From the NCBI RefSeq assembly GCF_001949145.1, contig NW_019091679.1:141015-165413 (forward strand): a DNA stretch of 24,399 nucleotides, written 5' to 3'. Positions within the stretch are counted from its first letter, which is position 1; every line of letters begins with the position of its first letter. The DNA is from Acanthaster planci. Lineage: Eukaryota; Echinodermata; Asteroidea; Valvatida; Acanthasteridae. A model generated the notes under the pieces. The model saw nothing but the letters and a program-made list of their open reading frames with translations. It was not told the DNA's origin and did not search any database. Shown one piece after another: positions 9,741 through 18,259 of the stretch. Both the position numbers and the translations under genes were made by a program.

Positions 9741-9873
9741 TAGAAATTGTGGAAATGGAGGAATAATATCTCTTGGTAAAATCTAGACTTTCCGTTTCTC
9801 TGCTTCGTCTCGTGAAAGAGAAAAGTTTAGATTTTACCGAGTCATAATACTTCGCCCATTCCACTCAATCTAA
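9741..9873. repeat. Foldback (long imperfect palindrome)
   Basis: The two halves pair over roughly 55-60 bases with a few mismatches. The best core is GGTAAAATCTAGACTTT (left) against its counterpart AAGTTTAGATTTTACC (right), around a loop with CTGCTTCGTCTCG. Outer blocks also match: TATTAT, GTGGAA and TAGA. No coding frame covers it. It looks like a small MITE or foldback element, and transcribed RNA would form a long hairpin. Confidence 0.65.
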
Positions 9874-12300
9874 AGTGAAACAAACAAAAAGCAACTATTA
9901 TTGTGTTGTGCGCCACTCATTTCTCTATTTTTCGGCAGGGGGGGGATTGACATGATTCGAGATTTTGGTGGCCTTCGACGTACATTGCCGGGTACATGGT
10001 GACATGAGGCGTTTCGTGATTGCGCCCTCTCGTGGCAGCTGGTTATTCAGCACCATCTACAATGTCTTGAAGTCAAGACTAAGCTTTGCCGCGCGTCGCG
10101 CCAGTGTCGCAGCCACAACACTTCAATTTCATAATGTCCCAGGGTTTTGAAGGGGATAAGGAAGGGGAGGTGAATAATAACACGATACTCTGTGTGAGTA
10201 CACAATTAAGTTGAAAAGTGGTCATCATTGCCCGCAGTTACCAAATTTTTGGACGTTTATCCTTCATCAGGAACAACTGCAGCAACTCCTCTTTTGTCGA
10301 GGTCAATGGTGCCACTTCACATAGTACACGTCACGCGCGCGCTAATATCCATATAAGGAAATCGTTGAAGCGAGAAGTACATTTCATAGCATGGCTAGAG
10401 GCATGTGTTTGGGAAAAGTTGAAGCCAGATCGTTTTACAAAATGATTGGAATTTTTTTAATTTAAATTTGTTCGTTTGTTTTGACCTTGTATTCTCGACA
10501 GGCATTCATGCGGCATTTATTCAAAAGGAATTAATGCTCCTCACCTTCGACTGTGACATTAGGGCACCCTTTTATTCTATGGTTCTCATTTCCAACCGAC
10601 CCTATTTTGGGCTCCCGATCACGGAAAAAGTTTTTTTTCCCACACTGACCATGCTAAAATAACCTTAACCCCCCCCCCAAAAATGAGGGGAAAAAATTGG
10701 CCAGCATGACCTTTGAAAACAAAAGCCCCGAATACTTACGATTTCGCAAACGACCAACAGCGACGGTGGGCGTTCGCGTAAACATTCGATATACCACACC
10801 TTTCAGTGGCCCACTGAGGTTCGTGCATAGCCCTACACCAGCAACATGGAAATTTTTTTAAGGATTTTTTTTCCGACCGACCGACCTTATCTCATCAAGT
10901 GGTAAAAGAAATGGGAACCATAGAATTTAAAAAATAAGGGCACCCTTGTCAGCGTCCATTCTCCAGATCTGGTCTTAAAGGTGGTGTACAGCATTTTTTT
11001 TTCGTAATTTCACAAGATTGGCTGAATACAGTGTGTAATATTCAACATAACTTACATTCCACTAACTCGTTTCATGATTGAGTCAATAGTGCTTTGTGAA
11101 AAATTGTAAAACAGCGCGGCATTTTAAACGCTTAAATTGAAGGTCTTGTAGTTTATCTTGCGTAAAGTCTATGGAGTATAGTGCGTTCGTAGTACATGTA
11201 CAAGCGAACATCGTCCGTGGGGTCAGGGTGGGAAACAAGCATGATATGTTCTCGTTCCCTTAAAAAAGGAGCAGTTTTCAATGGCTAGGAGTAATTAGTG
11301 AATTTACGTTTTGGAGTAATGCACCTCCTCGACAATATAGCATTGCGGATTCATGGAAAAATGTCATCCAAAACATAGCAGTCGACTCGTGTCCGTGACA
11401 GTGGTTCCCTAGGCTTTCAATCTAGCTGTTCCAAGAATTTGTCAAAGACACTCATACCGAGCGATGGGGATTTCATTCCCCCTTCATCCGGCCTCCAATT
11501 TTTGTAAGTGGCCAGTATTTTTCCTGGTGGGACGCCCCCCCCCCATAATATTTGTAACCGGCACTGCACAGTGGACCCGGGATGTACATTTGATGCAAAC
11601 TATGGGGCATCCCGACCCCTCCCTCCTTTGTGTTGGTACATGGTCAATGTTATACTGGTATCTCAGGAATTCTTTTCAGACATCTGGGGGGTGTTAAGTA
11701 ACAATAGGCTGAATGTGTATAGAGATTGGACTTGTTGGGGGTAGGCCTCGTACCCCTCTGTCCCATTTCGTGCCTGGGGTTCTCGCGGTCGGCGTGACGT
11801 CACTATGGACTGTTATCGTACGGTGCGGCAAAGGGGCAAATTTACCCTTCGTGCTATTCAAGACGTTCCCGGATGTCCGACAGCGAGCTGAGACCGTACG
11901 TAAACTGAGCCCAGCGGTGAGGGCACAAGGCAGTCACTGAGTCGCGGGTGATTGTTACCGGTCACGCCAAGTGAGGGTTAAGGAAATAAGAATTAGTATA
12001 AAGTAACTAAAGTTAAAGATATCCAAGTAGCGCAAGCCAGGCTCTTGTTGGAAAGGAAGGCCCCTGGGCCAGTTTGACTTTTCCTTTCCTGGCATAAAAC
12101 ATTTGGCAAATGTTTGGTCTTTGTAGAATGCCGAATAACTAATATTATTAATCATAAAAGGTCAAGCATTTTTTGCCAAGTAGATTTCCCGTCTGAGATT
12201 TCATTTGGGGGTTTTCGAAATGCGTTCAGTTCAGTTTATTGTGTGAGAGGGAAAGGGGAAATTGGGACATCCGTCTTCTAAAAGGACTGGCTGAAGTTTA
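9874..12300. other. No gene supported
   Basis: Long intergenic stretch with homopolymer runs (C runs at about 10671 and 11527, CCGA repeats at about 10876). It contains one possible minus-strand start exon (10740-10785), which has its own entry. A perfect TGACGTCA lies at 11795-11802 inside a GC-richer island (about 11740-11950). Several frames of 60-78 codons have no recognisable domain. Confidence 0.45.
10740..10785 (-). other. Possible short start exon, minus strand
   Basis: On the minus strand an ATG at 10785 opens MFTRTPTVAVGRLRN and is followed by a good donor, GTAAGTAT. The frame is also open for about 24 codons upstream, so it could be internal. The arginine-containing start is reminiscent of a targeting peptide, but nothing downstream was found to join it. 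Confidence 0.15.
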
Positions 12301-12321
12301 GCTATAACTGGTGCCCGGCAA

Positions 12322-12406
12322 TTCGAACGCACTCTTTGAACGATTCTGAAACTCCGATGCGAGGACACCACTGAACAGTATGGCCCCACAAGCGCGTCAA
12401 TTCAAA
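12322..12406. promoter_or_regulatory. Cluster of CHR-like sites upstream of sororin
   Basis: Three sequences matching TTYRAA, the cell-cycle homology region bound by the LIN54 subunit of DREAM/MuvB, lie 110-200 bases before the start codon: TTCGAA (12322-12327), TTTGAA (12335-12340) and TTCAAA (12401-12406). The last is preceded by GCGCG with a four-base gap, the spacing of CDE/CHR pairs. Vertebrate G2/M genes are controlled this way. Whether this applies here is inference; the motif is short and the transcription start is not known. Confidence 0.35.
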
Positions 12407-12518
12407 AAGGTCAATTATTTGTTAAAAAAAACTGAACGAGTGGAACAGAGCGTGTCCTTTTCGATACAGATTTCTAAATTATTTTGGTCTTAGCGTTGAA
12501 CATGAAACAACATTTAAA

Positions 12519-12582
12519 ATGCCTCTAAAACGGCGGACACGGGCAAAAGGTCAGACAAAGCAGAAATCCTCTAAATCTCGAG
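12519..12582 (+). CDS. CDCA5: Sororin exon 1 (start exon)
   Basis: The ATG (AAAATGC, adenine at -3) opens 21 codons, MPLKRRTRAKG then QTKQKSSKSR, plus one base before a GTAAGGT donor. The basic RRTR resembles the N-terminus of vertebrate sororins. An upstream out-of-frame ATG at 12502 overlaps this start. The 5' UTR and transcription start are not determined, and a spliced leader exon is possible. Confidence 0.72.
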
Positions 12583-15500
12583 GTAAGGTCTGAAGGTTGC
12601 CACGCTTGGCTGTGGAATTGTGATTTTATGACTTAGGCCTAGGCCCTCCCTACTGCCTTAATCCTAAACCAGCTAAATGTATTTGTATTGTATTGAGACA
12701 ATTTGATGCAACTTGTATTTTGTCAAAAACGTGTAGAAATGGAATGCTCATCGTAAGAAGGGGTGCTGGGTCTATAAGCCTCGGCTTTTTCCCAGCATCC
12801 TACATGTTTGTTTGCCCCAATCATGAATAATAAATAACATTGTGTACATGTACGTACATGTATCTTGTTACTCTGAATTCATTATTCATCTAGCTGCAAT
12901 GTTAATGCTTCAAATCTTCTCAGCTGAATTTTATTTTTAGGACGTTATCACTTTCTGATGGCTGTTATGACATTTGAAGGGAAAATTAGTGTTTTCCGAA
13001 TGTGGAACTCTTTCCATTTTTCCATGCAGTGATATACATTGTATTAGCCATCTGAAAGAATTAGAACTGTCAAATATAAAAAACAGTGAAAATATTGACA
13101 CACTGACTGAGGACTGGTATTCAATTTGAGCAGTCTCATCTAAACTTTGTACACAAGGGCGTCAAGTGGCAACAATTATTGAAAGTTTTAATTAAATTTG
13201 CAGTCCATTGAACCTCTTGGTGTCGGGCCTCCTGGGAGTTGGTTGTTAGCTTCGACTTGTCTGATAAACTGTAGAAAGCTCTATCTTGATTTACATTATG
13301 TAGGTACATAGTACATGAAGGTGCCAAGGACTGGTTGCAATATTCCAAGGTTTAATTCATGCTTTTCAAATTTCACATTTGTAGAGTCATCGTCAGAAGA
13401 CACGGATCGTTGTACAGCAGAGGAAATTGTCAATAGACTGGCTAAAAAGTATTTATTGGTGAGTGAAAATGTGTACATGTATGTAACATTTGACAAGTTT
13501 TGTCACTGATGCTTCATTTCATACTACAGGTGGAAGCGAAAAGGCAGCAAATTTAATGTCACAAAAGATTTGCTGTAAAATTTTGCTTGAGTTGAAATGT
13601 GTTCAGCATTTGCAAATTGGCAGCAAGAATAGTTGATCTGACGTCACAAATTGGCATTTGTGTTCACTTTCATGCCCAGAATAAACCAGCCTTTACACTT
13701 TTGTTGCTACCAGCTGAAAAGATGGTAGCACTGAGATCATCAAAGCTTATCTAATATGTTCAAAAGGCTTGTAAAAAATTGGATTAAAGACTTGTCAGTG
13801 CTTTACAAGTGTATTGTACAAAGTAATTGTATTAGCAGAGTACTATAGCTATGGTCCCTGTACACTTCTGAAATTGTCAGTCTTGAAATTCGGCATTTTG
13901 TTCCTTCATGTATAAACCAGAAATCCAGCACAGACACTGAGCAGTCGGACCAAAAGGAGAATGAAAGAGCTTCAACCAGGGTGAGTAACTTCCTGCATAT
14001 CACTTATCAGTTAAAAAAACATGAAAAATATATTTACTGTAATTTTGCCCCTGACCTGTACCGGTACATGTACATGTATGTATGTCATGGGGTATTATAT
14101 CAGAGCAAACAAGCATACAACTTTTCTTCGCACAAATTGATGTCCTTGTTTTATTTTTGTACCATCCACGTATATTGTACATGTGCATGATTAGATATTA
14201 AAAAACATCTCGCCAAAAATCATGGGCAGTACAGCTTTCCTAATTTCCTTATATCCAAGCAACTGTTTCAGACTCATTGTGACTAGCATGCCCTCTTGCT
14301 CCCCTCTCCCTTATTACCAAGGTGGCCGATCCTTACGATGCAGACTTGGAGACCAGTGAAGTAGACACAGCTGCCTCGGTGGAAACAGCCAGCGACATGG
14401 AGTACCTCGAGGCCCAGCCCTCGCCGCGCATTCTCTCCCCTTCCAGACAAGCCAATGTGGCTCCTCTCCTCTCAGTCAGCAGTAAACATGGTAAGAAAAT
14501 CTTCTCAAGCACCAGATCAGGGTATGATGATGGTTAACTTCTTGAAGGTGGACACTGTTTTCTGAATGATTTGTTTTTCAATGGCTGCAAAGGAATTGCA
14601 GTTGGAACGAATGAAAGAGTACTTCATGCTTTTTAGTAAATTCAAAAGAAAAATCTTTCTTGGCTTTTTAAATTCTTTTTTCAGGATGTACATTTAGTCC
14701 TTTTCTTCTGCTTTAAAAAACAGCTAACACTCAGGGATCAAGGGTATACATGTATCACTTTTTCTCCCCATATTTAAAAGAAGTCATGGAAAACGCCCAA
14801 GAATAATTGTTTACCACAAAAAGGGACTTACATGTACAGTGAGCAGAAAATATGCAACAGATGAGATTTTGGGGCTCAAACCTCTAAAATCTCTAAAGTA
14901 TTAACAGAAAGTTACTAATTTGATCTCAAAGCTGAAAAGGTAGTAGTAAGAACAGGAAGCTCAGCATCTTGTTCAACTCTCTGCAGAATCATCAAGGCAG
15001 AGTTCGTCCAAGTTTCTATCAACCCGTCGGCAACACGAGTCCAGAAGGCCATCTGCCACCACCCCTCAGAAATCTGCCACAGCACAGGAGAAGCACTCCT
15101 TCCAGGGTGACAGCGGGTTGTTCATCTCCCCGCTTAGCAACATTCCCCGGCGCCATTTGCCCAAGATGAATGCGTCTGACACCTCCACACCCACGTCAGC
15201 CTGCGGCGACATCCGATCGGACCTGAATGACTCTTGCTTCGGCTTTGAGAGCCTGGTGGCACCGGATCCCCTCGCGCCCATCTCGCCCGTCGACCCCATT
15301 TCACCTACAGGTCAAGCTGCTCGCTCAAGGTCTGCTCTCAGTGATGTTTCACTGACAAGAGACAGCAGTGCATCTACCTCGTTCAGAGTGGGCCCAGCCA
15401 CGGACTGTGGCCCACCCAAGCGGAAGGTGTCTGCGACCCTGGATTTGACGAGTCTTGTTCAGGAACAGCCACAGCCTGTCAAGAAACTGAAGAAAAAGCT

Positions 15501-17057
15501 TAAGCCTGATACAGCTGTGAGTATGCAAAGATACGTGTACTGTAAATGTACATGTAATTTTGGGGTTTCTCTCTTTTCAAACACAAACAAGGCTTACAGT
15601 TATGTAAATACCTGTGTGTAGTATCACAGAAGAGAAGGATTTTTACCATGATTTGCAGTGTCTCTCATGCTTACCATCTGTTCTCCTCACTTTCCATTTA
15701 TGTAGAAGTCCATAGCATGTTAACTGGCAGGGATTTCCAGTGCCTGTTATACGCTGTTACACTAGTTAATCTGCATGCAGTACTGGGCAATGTCTTGTCC
15801 TCACACTTGAGTGAATCCCATTTGGGCGTGTACGCACGCAGAGGCTTGAACAAGTTGATGGATATTGAGTGTGTGTGATGCCCTCAAGGGGTCGGTGTGC
15901 CACAGGCAGGTACTGTAGGTGCATGGCAGAGCGCTTAGCACCACTGTCTCGTACATGTCAGAGTTTCAAAAAGGCAAAATCCCAGAAGGACCCTGCCAGT
16001 ACAAAAATTGGGGTTCAAAGAAAATAATAATTAAGATGAACCACTCATGTTCTGCAGTTGTAAACATGTTAAAATGTGAAACAATTGGCTGACTTGCTGC
16101 ACCGTGAAAGACATTTTGGTGGCTTCAACTTGAGTCTATCTTTGGTAAGACAACCAAATACGTGTACTTTACCAAGTCAAGGTACATTCTTATCAAATGC
16201 TTTGGCACAGACATGACAGAATAGTGTCAAGTACTTTTTAGGTACATGTACACTATACAGGTTTTGCCAGTGTAGACTATTAAGCACTAACCCTACTATT
16301 GTCTCAGAAATTGTCAGCAAACGGTCACCAAGGGTCAGTCTTTGTAAAGTCTAAACTTTGTAAAGGACCCTGTTTGTGGTATATTGTCCTTACATATAAC
16401 TCCCCCTCCCATGTTTGACTGGGGGGCATGGGTGGTTACATGTACATGTATTTCATCTTCTACTTTTTTGTGGTGGGTTGTGAAGAATTTTTCAGACTTC
16501 CCAATAATCCAGATGTATTCAATAACACTCATGAAGGTGAACAATTTTTAAAAGGCCATAAATATGTATGGTTTTGATGATGTAAGGTTCTGCAGGAATG
16601 TAACACATACATGTACATGTATAATTACAGATGTATCATGAACATCACCCCCAAATTTCATATGCAGTTTTTGTGTACATGTTTGTTTGACGGGGCTGGA
16701 AAAGGTTTCTACATTTGCCAGATGGCATCCATGAATTGACAGCGTATTAGTGGTACATGTACATACATGTAAATGTAACTTTAACTAGCAAATTCTGCTT
16801 CACTGTTCCTGTCCTTAAAGAATAATTTTCAAGTGTCTCAATGGATTTTTTTGAAATTATTTTTAAATGGAATACAATGGGATAAATTGCCACGATTAAG
16901 GGCTGTACAGTGCTTGTACATGTACTTACACGTACTGCAGTGTTCTGTATTACCTTTTTTTGTCACACAGAAGCTGTCGAAGGCACAAGAATGGGCAGCC
17001 AAAATGGCAGAAGAGTTTCAAGACATTGAGATGCATGAGCTCACTATCGAGGGATGA
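12519..17057 (+). CDS. CDCA5: Sororin (cohesin protection factor), six exons
   Basis: Sororin protects sister-chromatid cohesion from S phase to mitosis by competing with WAPL for PDS5 on acetylated cohesin in the nucleus. CDS exons are 12519-12582, 13385-13458, 13921-13980, 14322-14490, 14987-15516 and 16971-17057. All introns are GT-AG and all phases agree, giving 327 residues (human about 252). Landmarks in order: a basic N-terminus (MPLKRRTR), a KEN box at 58-60 as expected of an APC/C-Cdh1 substrate, Ser-Pro sites at 100-108 fitting CDK sites, CFGFE at 206-210 carrying the PDS5-binding FGF motif, nuclear-import-like PPKRKV (265-270) and KKLKKKLK (288-295), and a conserved C-terminal block (EWAAKMAEEFQDIE, 306-319) eight residues before the stop. 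Most of the chain is low-complexity Ser/Thr/Pro, as in the family. Exons 1 and 3 are the least certain because they are short. Confidence 0.88.
12759..12801. repeat. Short hairpin in sororin intron 1
   Basis: GGTGCTGGG pairs with CCCAGCATCC around an inner AAGCC/CGGCTT stem. No function is implied; no factor-independent terminator role is expected in an animal. Confidence 0.4.
13385..13458 (+). CDS. CDCA5: Sororin exon 2
   Basis: Acceptor TTTCACATTTGTAG and donor GTGAGTG bound 74 bases. With the base carried from exon 1 it gives 25 codons: ESSSEDTDRC, then TAEEIVNRLAKKYLL. It ends in phase 0. The second half has a helix-like pattern. Confidence 0.8.
13921..13980 (+). CDS. CDCA5: Sororin exon 3 with the KEN box
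   Basis: Twenty codons in phase 0 between CAG and GTGAGTAA, including SDQKENERAS. The KEN tripeptide (residues 58-60) is the degron type by which the APC/C with Cdh1 removes sororin in G1. It sits in an acidic, polar stretch likely to be disordered, as a degron should. Confidence 0.8.
14322..14490 (+). CDS. CDCA5: Sororin exon 4
   Basis: After CTTATTACCAAG this exon gives 56 codons plus one base, to a GTAAGAA donor. The first half is acidic (YDADLETSEVDTAAS). The second half carries PSPRILSPSR, with two Ser-Pro sites, the second (SPSR) a full CDK consensus. Human sororin has a similar Ser-Pro/Arg stretch next to its KEN box, there before it rather than after. Confidence 0.85.
14987..15516 (+). 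CDS. CDCA5: Sororin exon 5 with the FGF (PDS5-binding) motif
   Basis: This is the largest exon (530 bases), from CTCTCTGCAG to GTGAGTAT. With the carried base it codes 177 residues. It is rich in Ser, Pro and Arg and contains SCFGFESL at 205-212, matching the vertebrate block around the FGF motif that contacts PDS5. An RRHL at 177-180 resembles a destruction box. Two basic patches near the end could serve nuclear import. The exon has much higher GC than its introns, typical of real coding sequence here. Confidence 0.9.
15517..16970. other. Sororin intron 5, no internal gene seen
   Basis: This longest intron (1,454 bases) holds TACATG copies (about 16241-16250, 16437-16450, 16609-16621, 16753-16770). 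Frames at 15648-15878 and 16335-16544 have no recognisable domain and no supporting splice context. Confidence 0.55.
16971..17057 (+). CDS. CDCA5: Sororin exon 6: conserved C-terminal domain
   Basis: The last coding exon follows a strong acceptor (ACCTTTTTTTGTCACACAG) and codes 28 residues before TGA at 17055. The helix-like EWAAKMAEEFQDIE and the short hydrophobic end (HELTIEG) align with the terminal block that defines the sororin family. This block is needed for the protein to act on cohesin in vertebrates. It is the strongest single piece of evidence for the gene call. Confidence 0.92.
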   Translation, partial: KLSKAQEWAAKMAEEFQDIEMHELTIEG

Positions 17058-17443
17058 CAGACATGAGTTCTTCAGAATGATGTACAGTAAGAAGCACGTT
17101 ACAGCGCAGAAGGTATGGATTTCATGCCAGGACTGTTCAAATGGCTCATCGCTACTTTTGTACTTGCTTTCTGTACTTTTGTACTTTTTTTCTTACTTGT
17201 GGTAGAAAAATTAATTGAGTACTCTGCAAGTCCCTAAGTAAGCTTTGTCAGAATCCAGAGAAAGCACCCTTTAGGTCTTGAATGCTCAGTGGATTCTCAA
17301 ACGGACTCTGGCACAAGTACAGTTACTACCATGTTCACAATGTTTCTTATGTGGCTTTTACATTTTTGCCATGCCCTGAGCACTCCACAACCTATACTTC
17401 AAGTGTATCAGTGTGGGGGCTGTAGGATTGAGAGTGATTTCTG

Positions 17444-17689
17444 CAGGGGCCAATTTCATAGAGCTGCTTAAGCACAGAATTCGCTTAAGCACGAAAAAAC
17501 CTTGCTTAATAAACAAAGGTTACCAGCTCAAACCCTATGTGATTTTCATGCTAACCAAAAGACATGTAAATACCACTCCAAAACAATATACATCACAAGA
17601 AGTTTTGCCTGGTAACCTGATTTGTCAAGCAAGGTTTTTCACGCTTAAACAAATTTTATGCTTAAGCAGCGCTATGAAATTGGCCCCTG
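17444..17689. mobile_element. Foldback MITE with ~80-base terminal inverted repeats
   Basis: The arms at 17444-17524 and 17611-17689 are inverted copies of each other with few differences. Each starts CAGGGGCCAATTTCATAG and continues through GCTGCTTAAGC, a second CTTAAGC, and CCTTGCTT to GGTAACC. About 86 bases lie between them, with no transposase. This structure is that of a non-autonomous DNA-transposon or foldback element. No clear target-site duplication can be assigned by eye. The 132-codon frame across it (17413-17811) is a by-product. The left arm contains AATAAA at 17508-17513. Confidence 0.85.
17508..17513 (+). terminator. AATAAA, first candidate poly(A) signal after sororin
   Basis: The first canonical AATAAA I find downstream of the sororin stop lies about 450 bases on, inside the left arm of the foldback element. 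If used, the element supplies the mRNA end. A later AATAAA lies at 18440-18445. Neither can be chosen without transcript data. Confidence 0.3.
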
Positions 17690-18079
17690 TTTTTAAGCAA
17701 AAATCAGTGTCCAATGTAATGTCTACACTAACAACAGGGCCATTTTTACTTCAGAAGGAAACAAAAAGTGCTCCACTGTTTACATGTAAGCATAAATGTT
17801 TTGGGGGTTGAAATGCAGAAATTTATGGCCATAGGGGAAACACTGCTAACATGGCTGCTCCCTTTACTGTGTTCCACGTCATCTACAAATTAAGACATTT
17901 ATACTTTACACAAACATGTACCCAGCCTTAGCCTCTTTTTGAAACAAAGCCAAGTGTCTCCCAGTGAATTAACAGTGAACATACAGGTACAGTACCTGTG
18001 TGCTTTACCTTGGGCAGCCGCCAAACGACCCACATTCACCAACATCAGTAAAGGGGAGACAGTAGGATGCAGTTACGGT

Positions 18080-18245
18080 TTAAGAGGTGGGCAGAAAACC
18101 CCAGAGGAATATTCTGGGTAAAACCCCAAAGAGTCAGGTAGGGAATGAAAACCCAATCCACATGTGGACCAGGCCGGGAATCGGACCCAGGACCGCAGAG
18201 CTGGAAGGTGTGGAAAGAACTACCTTGCCAACGTGACTCCCCATA
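18080..18245 (-). mobile_element. tRNA-derived SINE copy
   Basis: On the minus strand a tRNA-like head carries an A-box-like TGGCAAGGTAG (18220-18230) and a B-box-like GGGTCCGATTCC (18177-18188) at about tRNA spacing: the usual internal promoter for RNA polymerase III. It is followed by a non-tRNA body with CACATGTGGATTGGG and TTTTCATTCCCTACC. The head is too degenerate to be a working tRNA. The body looks like a widespread invertebrate SINE tail, but I cannot name the family with certainty. The exact 3' end is unclear. Confidence 0.65.
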
Positions 18246-18259
18246 TACCATATCAAGAT

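Noticed and set aside
14969-15299. Alternative frames (66 and 77 codons) over sororin exon 5
   Set aside because: They are shadows of the GC-rich true frame, which carries CFGFE and joins its neighbours in phase.
17413-17811. 132-codon plus-strand frame after sororin
   Set aside because: It runs through both arms and the centre of the foldback MITE; its content is repeat sequence.
18177-18245. A working tRNA gene
   Set aside because: The A box is degenerate, the stems do not pair as a cloverleaf by eye, and a SINE body follows.
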